This document shows, in pieces, positions 12,901-24,062 of a stretch of DNA of 64,000 nucleotides. The stretch's first letter is position 1, and each line of letters starts with the position of its first letter. A program made the translations under genes and the position numbers. Origin of the DNA: Notospermus geniculatus (taxonomy: Eukaryota > Nemertea > Pilidiophora > Heteronemertea > Lineidae); the NCBI GenBank assembly GCA_002633025.1, contig NMRB01000615.1, positions 175,022-239,021 of the forward strand, in the 5' to 3' direction. The notes beneath the pieces were generated by a model. That model was not told the DNA's origin. It saw only the letters and a program-made list of their open reading frames with translations, and did no database searches.

Positions 12901-13431
12901 GTTGGTATGGAGAGAATTTTCAAATTCATCATTCTTTTTAAGCCATTTCAACGATTTCCTCCAGAACATCCAAAAAAGTTGTCGAACTACCAACTCAAAT
13001 AGATTTTCATTAGTAAAATGGACCAATTAGTCAAACCACTCCTCTCCATTTTAAAATACCAAATCAAAATTAAATCTGAATTTTCAATTTCTCTAAAGAA
13101 CCTCGGCAATCATTCAGATTAACAATGAATGTGATGAGACGAGGACATGATTAGACTGCAATGAATCATGGGAGAAATGTCATTATGGAATTCTTAATCG
13201 TGTAATTAATCTCGGCCGAGTTAGAATAGAATCCTCATACTGCGAGTTTAGACAGAAGGAGGCATCTGAGCTGACGATATCTTCAGGCCCTTTGGACGAC
13301 AATTGGATCCCTTTTGAGATCTAAAGCCTAGTCCTCAGTTTTCATTCAGGAAATAATCTTTCTATTTATGAATCTAGTCCTACTATGTAGAGTCAGATAT
13401 CCAAAGAGTGACTGTCAAACGCCTGGGGCCT

Positions 13432-13546
13432 GTTTCATAAAGTTTAAGCTTTAAGCTTTAAGCTAATGGTACCATTAACTCAATGCATTTTCCATTTGGT
13501 TAAAGGTACCATTAGCTTAACGTGACGTTATGAAACAGGCCCCAGG
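13432..13546. mobile_element. MITE with GGGGCCTGTTTCATAA termini
   Basis: 115 bp bounded by CCTGGGGCCTGTTTCATAA and its inverted copy ending GAAACAGGCCCCAGG. The interior repeats AAGCTTTAAGCTT and pairs GGTACCATTA with itself. Elements with this terminus are, to my knowledge, common in marine deuterostome genomes; that comparison is from memory. Confidence 0.8.
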
Positions 13547-13577
13547 TCAATCATCCACGTACCAACCACGCTCAAAG

Positions 13578-13680
13578 TTGCTTATTAACTTCAACCTTGG
13601 AGGACAACGCGTACCAACCACTAGGCCATAAAGGAATCCTCCATGGCCGGTGGGTTAGGCCGTGCCATATAACTGGTATG
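13578..13680. repeat. Dispersed repeat (ATCCTCCATGGCC), copy 1
   Basis: Shares AATCCTCCATGGCC, GGGTTA and GTGCCAT, plus GGACAAC upstream, with 22436-22545. The family is not recognised. Confidence 0.6.
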
Positions 13681-13699
13681 GGGTATAATACACCAATCC

Positions 13700-15324
13700 T
13701 TTCACTGATACCAAGGTCAAGACATACACATCGGATCCTATCTTCACCCGATCAAAAAACCTTGATCAGATTCATTAGCCTTCGAGCTGTACTTTTCAAT
13801 CAAGGGTAGAGAACTGATGAAGAAAAGATTGCTTTTATGCCAAAAAATCACCGTACAATGGCACAGTTGGTATCTGCATAATCCCATCATGCATGCATGC
13901 AATGGATGCTGGAATGATCCGAAACGCAGATAACCAAAATTAATGAATTGTGTGGAAGCTTTGCCTGAATTTCCGACGAGAAAATAAAATTGTAATGCAA
14001 GGTTTCGTCGTCGGATAGCTGTTATCTGATTGATGCGTTAGCCTTGGTGAAAATGACCGCGATGACCAGAGCGAGATTTATTGGTTGGTTACGTTGGCGT
14101 GTGAAAGGAATATGATTGGGCGGATTGTGAGGGGTCGCGGTGCGGTGCTGAGGGTGGCCAAGTGTCAGATGGTTGTAATAAAGGGCTGGATTGGCTTACA
14201 CCTGAAGTGTTACCAACAGATCAAGAGGTTTTAGGACATAGCGCTGGATTATGACGATCTTCCCAGAGCAGAGACAGTTCATAGTTCCACTCAAAAAGGC
14301 GATGGTTACTTGGTGTACTGATTGGCTTACACATCACTTGCGCCACATAACACAACAGAGCAATGGAAGGGCCATGGATAGGTCCTGAAGTATCAAAATG
14401 CAATTGGCTATCAAAGGCATCAAATGAAAGTGATCACCAAGAGCCACGTTGAGACCTGACAGCTGTCACCCTCAGACCTGGAGTGATGTTTGGTCAAGTA
14501 CATGTATGATTGCCACCCTAAGTTCCAAGGTCTTGTCAACTTGCGAGCATTACCCCAAGGCTTGGATTTCCTGACTGGGGCAGCAACATTGATCGCCAAG
14601 GTCCTGCATGATTGGTACAAGCAAATGGACACTGGTCTAATCTGGGGTGATAAAAGAGATGCTAAAAACATCCTCTACGTTGAAAGACAAGGAGGAAATG
14701 ATGGCAAATGAATTGTGACGGGGAAAATGCCATCAGAAACCAATAAGAATCTCCGATCACTTTCTGATGGCTGTTAATCCGTGGGGAAAAGCAAAAAAAT
14801 TGAATCAATGCGGCAGCCAAATGTGCTAGCCAGCAATCGGTTCGTTCCAATCGTGCCAAATCGCTGCCTAGCACTGGAGCAGTCTGGTATCTTTGTTAAT
14901 GTTAGCCTTCACGACCGTCTGCTACTTGCACGGGTGATGTATGAGCCCAAATCTCCGCTGAACGATTCCCGCCTCCCACTGGCCCGACGTCAATTTGCCG
15001 AGCACGCTCAAATAGTTAATCTTACTCGTAACCATTGCGGTAAGTGTTTGTAAGTATTGGGAAGACCTGCTTTATACAATTGACCTGTCATTGCGTCCAG
15101 CGAATGTTGCCCAAGAGATTGCTGAATCGGCTGATAAAGGATTGGCCGCGGTCGTCAATACTGTGTTTAATGAGTGTCCTTCGATCACGACGCCGACGCG
15201 CGAGTGTTTAATGCACATCGCCTCGCTACGAGAGTGAGATATCATGTTCCGTGATGCAAGGGTTCACGGATGGGTGAAAGCTGATCATATATCAAGGTGA
15301 AGGTCAAAGGTTGAAGGTCAAATA
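13700..15324. other. Gene-free stretch
   Basis: No recognisable coding or repeat content beyond short words. The plus frames at 14490-14711 and 14781-15053 are short and without motifs. Confidence 0.5.
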
Positions 15325-15513
15325 TGACCTGCTCTAGCCAAAGCAGGCGCTTGTCACAACCGAGGAAATGGTTAACGGCCTTACAACACAACAGCTGAAA
15401 TATATGTCTCTGCAGGTTGACAATAGTAGTGGCCAGCAGTGATAATAGTCGAGTAAATTGATGACCAATGATGATCACTTGCGACAAGCGTCTGCTTTTG
15501 CTGGAGCGGATCA
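15325..15513. mobile_element. MITE family 2 (TGACCTGCTC termini), copy 1
   Basis: About 190 bp with imperfect inverted ends of about 30 bp, containing AAAGCAGGCGCTTGTC on the left and its near complement on the right. The interior block CTCTGCAGGTTGACAATAG is shared with copies at 56365 and 57798. Confidence 0.85.
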
Positions 15514-16830
15514 CAAATGTTTATACATAACATCATAGTACTTTTCTTGATTGGACAACCATTGCCCACACTGCACTCAAGTTCAACTTCATCCATTTAG
15601 GCCTATTCTTAAGGATATGGCCCTCTTATGCTTCAGACTGAGTCAACTCCGTTTGAAGATAAAAACCTGCAAGTTAAGTCGTGTCCAAAATATCTGCTTT
15701 GATCAGGATGACAGCTATTTCACAATTGCTTTCAAACTTATGTGACAAAATTGATGTCATTTCACTTTAAACCCAACATTTATATGATTTTCATAAAGGG
15801 GATCAGAGACAATCTTGGAAACAAGCCACGTGTCACAAACTGTCGTTTCATACCTGATAAATTGGCAAAGAGCCTTATTTCAGGGCCTAACACTTCTATT
15901 TCCATCCTCAAGACAAGTTCAAAGGTCTGCCTTGAGCTTCCAAAGTTTAATTTCCAACGAAACACCTCACAAGCTTTGATGGTTTTCAAAGCAACAACCT
16001 TTAATGAGGTGGAGTTGTTGGTTCATGATGGAAGTAGGGGCATCAAGTTGACATCAAAACACCAGAGGATAAGTATCGGACATCCAAAATCTTTCAAGGA
16101 CAGCTGTGCCAAGAGAGAACTTCAATTATTGGCAATCAAACATGTTCACAGGTGTTTTCAAATGGAAACTGCCTTCAACTTGGAATCAAAGTCGTCACCA
16201 ATTGAGCTCATAATGGATCCTCCCACGGGGAACGGAAAGGTGTGATTCTCCTTTCATGAATTTTCATCCGAGTCCAAACGGCCCAAGATCCTGTCGTTAC
16301 AGCTTAACAGACTTCTGAAGGATCGACAAACTCGCCGCGTTCGTGCTAAACCCACCAATTTTACCCCTTGATGGCGTCATTCTTACAAATAACAACACCA
16401 GGTTACTATTTTGAATGATGCTTACGATGTCAACGAACATGACACCATAGGCTATATATCGACTGACGACGAGACTTTTTTACCCAGCGGTACTATACGA
16501 CTCTCCGCTGTCTCTTCATGTAGAATTTGAACCTTGTTAATAGAGTGCATGGGTGTTTGGTCACAACAATACAGGACTCTAAAGCTACTAGAATGATCTT
16601 TACGTATTGCTCCAAAGACATTATTTTTGAGCTTACATCACCTGGCACCGAAACGAGTGGTAATCACGATGCAATAAGGTGACATTTCACACCAAGATGA
16701 CGATAAGCCTTACTAAGGACACCTGAGACGGGGAAGTATGATGCTGGTATTGATGCTGACATGAGTGTATTTCACCCTTGCATTGCCAGCCACAATTTCA
16801 TTGAAATCAACAAGCCGAATCCAGAAATGT
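15514..16830. other. Unassigned stretch with one 167-codon frame
   Basis: The plus frame 15742-16245 is the longest outside the protocadherin and the repeats, but it shows no signal peptide, domain or family motif. One or two frames of this length are expected by chance in 64 kb of AT-rich DNA. It could be part of an exon; I would not call it one. Confidence 0.3.
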
Positions 16831-16915
16831 CACTGAAACCCCGTCACATAGGTATTCATTGGAAAGCACTCACTGAGACCTTTCCAATGAATACCTATGT
16901 GAAAGGTTTCAGGTG
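16831..16915. repeat. 85-nt hairpin with a 23-bp perfect stem
   Basis: Positions 16844-16866 pair exactly with 16880-16902 (core ATAGGTATTCATTGGAAAG), with a 13-nt loop. The stem extends outward through a small internal loop and one bulge to CACTGAAACC / GGTTTCAGGTG. The size and shape resemble a miRNA precursor, but a young inverted repeat from a mobile element would look the same. Confidence 0.7.
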
Positions 16916-17914
16916 GTTTTCAAAGATTTTTACATCATTTACGAACTTCTTCATAAACTTTAGTGAAGGCGTTGGATACAATGGAACAGAGTTGGGTCTT
17001 TAGATTTGTTGTACTTTTGGATCTTAATTTTCTGGTTTGGTCTGAGCTGAAATCTATGAAGTTATCCACATAAAGTTATCTACTCTTGGGTCTTATAGTT
17101 TTATAGAGGTCTAATAGGACTTAATTTTATAAACGCCCCACAGGAACACGATTGGACTGGTTGACAAGTTACCCAAGAAAGTGCACCAATTCGTCACGCA
17201 TCACAATCTCAAAGCACCGCCACCAGCTGAACGCACCAAACTCACAACATCAATAACATTCATGACAAACTCAATTGTATTGGCAATATCGATCATACGT
17301 CCAATTTGACCTCATATTTTTACTCAGCAGGTAATGCATTTAAATTGTAACTTCAGACTTGAGATCGATAGTAAAACCAATTGAAAGGTGTAACAGATGG
17401 TTCCATTATCAACTTCATGTGGCATGTTGGCTGCCACAGGATGTGTCCTGTCCTAAAGTCACACTAGGCCTAGTCATCAGAACAATATGCTACAGGTGTG
17501 CTCCCCAGGGTACTAAAGACATGACAATTGCCATTGAAATGCTGACAACAACGGCGACTCTACTATTCACAACTTACTCTCATACATCAAACCAGACCAT
17601 TTGTAATGTTCTCAGTTATATTCTCGAGCATAAGTCAAAGTAATGAGGAAACAGTCACTGACTGTGATGTATTCACGATCATAATGAAATGTAAACAGAG
17701 GCCATGATGAAGTATTTGGAAACCTATCATATCAAGATGGCAGCTGTCTGGGTCCTTGTTTGAGATTAACTACATTTGGCAAAGGTTTCCAGACGTGATG
17801 TCAACAGAACATTCCTCTACAACGTTCATAGTATCACTTATGAAACGAATGGTACTACGCAGTACCACTATGGTGCTCCTTAAGATCATTCCAAAGTCAC
17901 CCACAAGTGTTCCT

Positions 17915-18085
17915 GACATGAAGCTAATGCTATCACAAAGGCGTTCCTTGAGAGCTTTCCAAAGAGCAATACTAATGCTACCACAAGGTGCTCAGCCTGG
18001 AGAGCTTTTCAAAGAGTGAAGGTATAATGCTACCACCTGTGACTACCAAGTGTTCCTTGAGAGCTTTCCAAAGAGTAGTCATGCT
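17915..18085. repeat. Degenerate ~55-60-bp tandem repeat
   Basis: Three imperfect units containing GTTCCTTGAGAGCTTTCCAA followed by a variant of AATGCTACCACAAGG. The 87-codon frame 17756-18019 runs into it and is not supported. Confidence 0.7.
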
Positions 18086-18592
18086 GAAGTGTTGTCAGTG
18101 AGAATTTCTTTGTTTGATTCAGGCCTAGTTTGTCGTGTCCATTTTGGCAAGAATCAACAGATTCAATCTGAGTAATGTTTCCAAAACATGAATTTAGGCC
18201 TACACAATGTGTCTCTGGTCAGTGGTATTTGGAGCCAAAGGGTGTTTACTATACTAAAGTATGCAGGTGACCCTCCAAGAGCCCACTTTTTAACTTCCTG
18301 ACTCAAGTCGTCTCTTTAAATTACAACAACGGAGATATAGTAGACTGGCAACTTGGTCTTTCCTTTCCATACCAAAGAATGCTTCTCCAAATGTTAATGT
18401 AGAGCAACAGGTTCCATGCTTCTCCACATATCAACAAGTGGCAACAACAAATTCCATGCAAATTTACACAAGGTAATGCAGGAATTCTTTGGTTAAATGT
18501 ACATGAATTCTAACCAAAGCTGGAGTGACACCACCAAACTGATAAAAAACCAAAACAAAGAGACACTCTTACATTTATTAATAATAATAAGC

Positions 18593-18685
18593 AAGAAGTC
18601 AATCTCCAGAATTCACGAATTTTCGACCCCAACCGGGGTCTTTTTCAAGTGGAACTTTACAATCTGAAACTCTAGAAAAGACTCA
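18593..18685. mobile_element. Foldback element, one-armed copy
   Basis: Corresponds to the reverse complement of one arm plus the loop of 2872-3015, down to the GACCCCAACCGGGGTC hairpin, and ends GAAAAGACTCAA where the second arm should start. The second arm is missing. Confidence 0.8.
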
Positions 18686-19223
18686 AGTCATTGCTTACAA
18701 GTTGCTGACATTTATTAAGGGGACAAAAGATCAATTTGCTTCCTCTTTTACATCCAGTGGACCACCCTTTTGTCATTCTTGGGCTACTTGAGACCAATAT
18801 TAGTTTGATTGAAGTGTGATCATCTGCATTCTTCCATACTTTCTCCTGATAATTCATTGTACGGGTTCTATGAGGCATAGGTGTGGCATAAACACTTGGT
18901 GCACACTATGAAAATAGCCCCGGGGTGACAAACCTGCTATTTGTCAAATGTTTGTCCGCTGCTTTTATTGGATGTTTTGGACACTGTAGGTGAGAGAAGG
19001 CCCCGTTATGACTGAAACAGTGTGGACATGGGAGCGGACAATGTGCAATATGCTGATGATAGCCGCTTACAGTACCAACCTAATTGAAAGTAAACATAAG
19101 CTCAGGTGGATGTCCATGAATAAAGTGTCATGAAGGTTCACAGGTGAAATCCTTCTGTAACACCCTCAGCAGAAAAGACTCCAGAAATTGGCCGTACCTT
19201 GGCAGGATTCCTAAGATTTGATA

Positions 19224-19400
19224 GGGGAGATTGTGGTGAAGGAGTGGCAAGGCGTTGGACTTGAAACCGAGAGGCTGGGGGTGTGATTCCCGGTTGGGTC
19301 ATTACTTTGCTTCCTGAAAGGATCAAGTGTTGTGCTGAATGAGCTGCTCCTTGAGTTCCTCATGGAGTGGCTGGGGTAGGGCTACAGTGGGAGGTCGGTT
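19224..19400 (+). mobile_element. SINE with tRNA-Ser-like head
   Basis: The head AAGGCGTTGGACTTGAAA resembles a tRNA-Ser anticodon arm and is followed by a decayed B box (GTGTGATTCCC). The tail GTGCTGAATGAGCTGCTCCT matches that of the SINE at 1063-1290, whose head is different. It lies directly before the 1.2-kb duplicated segment. Confidence 0.65.
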
Positions 19401-19411
19401 GATTGGTGGGG

Positions 19412-20622
19412 AATTAAAACCTTGCACTTCGATCTAGGTTCTAGGATGTGAAAGGACACGTTTCACCAGCAAAGACAAAACCAAGAGGTGTTCAAACAAC
19501 ATAATTTGTAGCAAACTGTTTAAAAAAAAGGAAAGGAATAACATGTTGGATTGCTATAAAAGCATGAGTTGTTGATAGGGAATGTTTGTTGGAATATGGA
19601 ATTAGCATTTTTTCTTTTGGCCCGGCAATGCTAACGGTGGTCCTGTTTTTTCTCACAGTTACTACCAGTACTAGTGTTTCCCGATTTAACTGGCATTGAA
19701 TACTGTATAGAAACAAAGAGGTAACGCTTGTTTAGTCCAGACTTCTGTCTGACTGTAGAAATCACACATGTTCGACTTTTGTGTCTCGGGCGGGAAAAAT
19801 GTCCATGTTACACATGGAAACATTTGCATGATGTAATTTCTGTTATTAACATGTGAAAAATCATTTAAATATGTTTGAAAGCCATTTTTAAAAAGTCTAT
19901 AACAAAGCCCCAAAGGTTATGACAATGTTTATTCAATCAATGTTTTGATATTCTGTTAATTCTATGACCTTAATGTCAGATAATGTTTGTATCAAGTTCG
20001 CCGGGAAGTTTTGTACTCGTGCGCCGAGGAGATCTAAAACATCGAAGAAAAACATCGTGCTATTTGATGCTAATAATAAGACAATTACTCCCAGCTCCAC
20101 CCTGAATTTGAGCAGTAATCATTTGCATCAAACGCATAACTCCACGAGAGACATGGAATGCACGAAAAAGTTCCTACGGGATGCTGTTTGAAATCAGAGC
20201 GAGCGAATGTTGACAATAATAGGTTCAGATCATGTTAACTTGTTTGTTTTTAACATACTCAGCTTTCACGCGAAAAATACAAAGATTTTGCTCCGAGAGG
20301 TCTGCCTTTTGTGTCGAGTAAAAAGGGCAATGAGATATTTTCCCAACAGATCTGGTTTCCTTCTACATCAAGTACAACAACTACAGTGAATGTATACTTT
20401 CAGTGCATGGCCATCATGCTTCCAAAAAGTCCCATTTTAATCAGGCCATCTCCGTGTTCGACAAGAAATGCAGCGATAATTAGCAGCAGTAATTAAGTAT
20501 TCATTAGCCGTTGTTAAGAATTCATGAGGTCATTACAGAAATGGCACAGTAGCATCTCTTAAATCGACATGGTCTTGACTCTCAGCCAGCGGTGAAGACG
20601 TCTGCCTGCTGTCTTATTAGTA
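19412..20622. repeat. 1.2-kb duplicated segment, copy A
   Basis: Begins at ATTAAAACCTTGCA and stops exactly at the N at 20623. It is nearly identical to 20818-22064. Left of it lies a SINE that is not present left of the other copy. Short frames in it on both strands are preserved between copies only because the DNA is nearly identical; none has a recognisable domain. Confidence 0.9.
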
Positions 20623-20623
20623 N

Positions 20624-20752
20624 GTCCCACACGTCATTTCATGTCTTGTGGTGAGACGAAAAAAATCAGATTGTGTCACGACGTCATGATCGCTGAAACA
20701 ATCATATTTTATTTCGAGTCGCGTCATGGCGTTCAGAAATGATGTGTGGGAC
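20624..20752. mobile_element. MITE with GTCCCACA termini
   Basis: A 129-bp element bounded by inverted repeats GTCCCACACGTCATTTC and GAAATGATGTGTGGGAC (one mismatch in 17). It starts directly after the N at 20623, so the left flank is unknown. The interior is non-coding and rich in GTCRTGA-like words. Confidence 0.7.
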
Positions 20753-20817
20753 GCCCGGGGCGGGACATCATGACGCTACCCCGTAAGGTGCTGCACTCTT
20801 TTGGAGCGATAGAGTCT

Positions 20818-22064
20818 ATTAAAACCTTGCAATCACCAGCAATGCGACTCCAGCATTCACCGTCCACTTCGGTCTAATCAGGTTCTAGGATGTGAAAGGA
20901 CACGTTTCACCAGCAAACACAAAACCACGAGGTGATCAAACAACATAATTTGTAGCAAATTGCTTTAAAAACAAGGAAAGGAATAACATGTTGGATTGCT
21001 ATAAAAGCATGAGTTGTTGATAGGGAATGACTGTTGGAATATGGAATTAGCATTTTTTCTTTTGGCCCGGCAATGCTAACGGTGGTCCTGTTTTTTCCCA
21101 CAGTTACTACCAGTACTAGTGTTTCCTGATTTAACTTGCATTGAATACAAAGAAACAAAGAGGTAACGCTTGTTTAGTCCAGACTTCTGTCTGATTGTAG
21201 AAATCACACATGTTCGACTTTTGTGTCTCGGGCGGGAAAAATGTCCAGGTTACACACGGAAACATTTGCATGATGTAATTTCTGTTATTAACATGTGAAA
21301 AATCATTTAAATATGTTTTAAAGCCATTTTTAAAAAGTCTATAACAAAGCCCCAAAGGTTATGACAATGTTTATTCAATCAATGTTTTGATATTCTGTTA
21401 ATTCTATGACCTTAATGTCAGATAATGTTTGTATCAAGTTCGCCGGGAAGTTTTGTACTCGTGCGCCGAGGAGATCTAAAACATCGAAGAAAAACATCGT
21501 GCTATTTGATGCTAATAATAAGACAATTACTCCCAGCTCCACCCTGAATTTGAGCAGTAATCATTTGCATCAAACGCATAACTCCACGAGAGACATGGAA
21601 TGCACGAAAAAGTTCCTACGGGATGCTGTTTGAAATCAGAGCGAGCGAATGTTGACAATAATAGGTTCAGATCATGTTAACTTGTTTGTTTTTAACATAC
21701 TCAGCTTTCACGCGAAAAATACAAAGATTTTGCTCCGAGAGGTCTGCCTTTTGTGTCGAGTAAAAAGGGCAATGAGATATTTTCCCAACAGATCTGGTTT
21801 CCTTCTACATCAAGTACAACAACTACAGTGAATGTATACTTTCAGTGCATGGCCATCATGCTTCCAAAAAGTCCCATTTTAATCAGGCCATCTCCGTGTT
21901 CGACAAGAAATGCAGCGATAATTAGCAGCAGTAATTAAGTATTCATTAGCCGTTGTTAAGAATTCATGAGGTCATTACAGAAATGGCACAGTAGCATCTC
22001 TTAAATCGACATGGTCTTGACTCTCAGCCAGCGGTGAAGACGTCTGCCTGCTGTCTTATTAGTA
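20818..22064. repeat. 1.2-kb duplicated segment, copy B
   Basis: Second copy, starting ATTAAAACCTTGCA at 20818. It carries about 36 extra bases near its start and a few substitutions. It continues past the point where copy A is cut by the N (TATTAGTA|TTCCTGTC), so copy A ends at a contig edge rather than at a biological boundary. Confidence 0.9.
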
Positions 22065-22435
22065 TTCCTGTCAATTCTTTTTGCACGACTCATCAACAAG
22101 TATGAAACAATCCATAGAGAAATTACTCGTCTTATATGGATGACACACAACCATAAAATGACGATCGTTGTCTCATACTGGGCAGGGTAGCCCTTTATGA
22201 GCGGAGAGTTCTAAATTAGCCCAAGTAGTAGAAGGTGTTCTGCATGAAAATTGAACTTCACGGCGGTCACATGCGTGAATAATATACAAGGATCGCCAGG
22301 TAGGCGGTTTTCTGAGCATCTTTTCGCTCATCAAGTTCATGCTGGGCCATTCTATGGAAACTTTCCGAGTTGACATATTCTACATCCTATATCACACGTG
22401 CCGGTCACCGATCTAGGTACTGACCGCACTAAACG

Positions 22436-22545
22436 ATGCTTAACTTCTAGCTGCAAGGACAACATTCCAACGCTAGGACATAAGGAAATCCTCCATGGCC
22501 AGCGGGTTAAGCTGTGCCATGGAGTAGCTGATACCTAGAAGAATA
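22436..22545. repeat. Dispersed repeat (ATCCTCCATGGCC), copy 2
   Basis: Counterpart of 13578-13680, beginning GCTTAACTTC and containing AAATCCTCCATGGCCAGCGG. Same orientation. Confidence 0.6.
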
Positions 22546-23412
22546 AAGGCGCTCTGCCAAGTGGGATTCCCAATTGGCTCCGAATGGGAAATTCACCATT
22601 TAGGGTTTCATTACGGCTTACACATTTACGTGTTGCACGAACGACTGCAGGTTTTATGGCTAAGTTGCTCAGAGAGCCAACTGGCAGAAGAAAACACCCA
22701 CGCAGAACAGAGCATAGATAACCATCAAGACTATCTTTTCATCAGCAAAGTTCATGTTCTTTTCTCCAACTAAGTAGTTGATTAAGGAAGACGTATTAAC
22801 TCAACAAACTGCATGGCAATATCGAAATAGTGAATTATTGATGTGGTTTGGTAAAGAACAAGTTTATCTACCAACAGTTTCGTACAAGAAGATTACATGC
22901 AGAGGTGTTGTTTCCCATTTTAAGTAAGGTTGTCCTGAACTTGGAGATGGAATGTTTGAGCCACAGTACCAGTCAGTGCCTTGTGGATATTGCACAGATA
23001 TCTTGGGCAAGTAAGTATGAAATGAACCACATAAATATCGAATAAAATGCACTGAAAAACAGATTATCAATGGAAATCTATGCATACAAACAGGTTTTTA
23101 AAGGAATTTTCTTGGTGTTGAGACGAGTAAACAAACAACAGCAGAAGAATCTATAAGAATTTGTCAGTAATTTTTCAGCAAAATCGAGGTACTAATGTTG
23201 TTTATTTGCTTACCTATTTTCTGCATCTTTCGCCAGGAGGCAATGAATAATGCGTGTTACCACGGAGAGCTTTGCCCTTTAGCCCAAAGTGTTGCATAGT
23301 TGTTCAGGATTTTCTCAAAATGTCAAACAGAGCTTACACACATGATGCACATGGATTAAAATATGAAACTGAAAGCCCTGGAGTATTTGGTGAAAAAAAT
23401 GGCAGCAACCGT
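22546..23412. other. Gene-free stretch
   Basis: AT-rich; three short frames with no motifs. Nothing else seen. Confidence 0.5.
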
Positions 23413-23533
23413 GGCCCATATTCATAAAACCTTGCTAGGCCTAGTTACGTGCTAAAGTGTCCAGTTTGTAAAGGCCAATGTACCCAACTTACTAGCAACT
23501 TACTAACCTGGAAAGGTTTTGTGAATATGGGCC
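23413..23533. mobile_element. MITE with GGCCCATATTCA termini
   Basis: 121 bp bounded by GGCCCATATTCATAAAACCTT on the left (first 20 bases paired) and its complement AAGGTTTTGTGAATATGGGC on the right. Non-coding. The minus-strand frames at 23445-23752 overlap it and are not supported as genes. Confidence 0.8.
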
Positions 23534-23965
23534 GAGGAAGCGCAATACGGGATGTCAAACTGCAGAAATGCCACTTGTAAAAAACCCTACTTTCATTTCG
23601 ACATGTATGCCAACAATACCTAAAGAGTTGGTTCTGAAGTAGCTGCAGCCACGTATAGAGTAGCCTATCCCTTGGAAAGTAATCAAGGCCACTGAACAAC
23701 TCGGCAGGAAAATAACAACCGGAAAAGAAGCAAGAGGAAGGATGCCGCGCAAGTTTGTTAAAAAGGATGCATCTCGTGTTATTTTGATGGCATCGCTGTC
23801 AGTGGTATTATCGACACCTCCCGGTGTGAGGGTTTAATGTTCCTAAAATCTCCGGGCGTTTCTGTACGGTTGTTGCTTAAACCGGGTTCATGTTCTTCTC
23901 TTTGTGTCGTTTGATATAGTTTTTCATTGTGATAGATTTTCAGAAGATTCTAGACGGTCACGGAA

Positions 23966-24062
23966 CATCCTCCCATAGCAGGGCTTTGGTCTTGCTCCTC
24001 AGTATACACTCGTGTGAGTGGATGAAGAGTACCGAAGTAAAAAACCCCGCTGTGGGAGGATG
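23966..24062. mobile_element. MITE family 3 (CATCCTCCCATAGCAGGG), copy 1
   Basis: A 97-bp foldback element. The left end is CATCCTCCCATAGCAGGGC and the right end is GCTGTGGGAGGATG, with a second short hairpin (CACTCGTGTGAGTG) in the centre. Matches 56946-57030. Confidence 0.8.

Noticed and set aside
19030-19085. QYADDSRLQ, resembling the YADD catalytic motif of LINE reverse transcriptases
   Set aside because: The frame is only about 23 codons between stops with no other reverse transcriptase blocks nearby. At best a tiny remnant, possibly chance.
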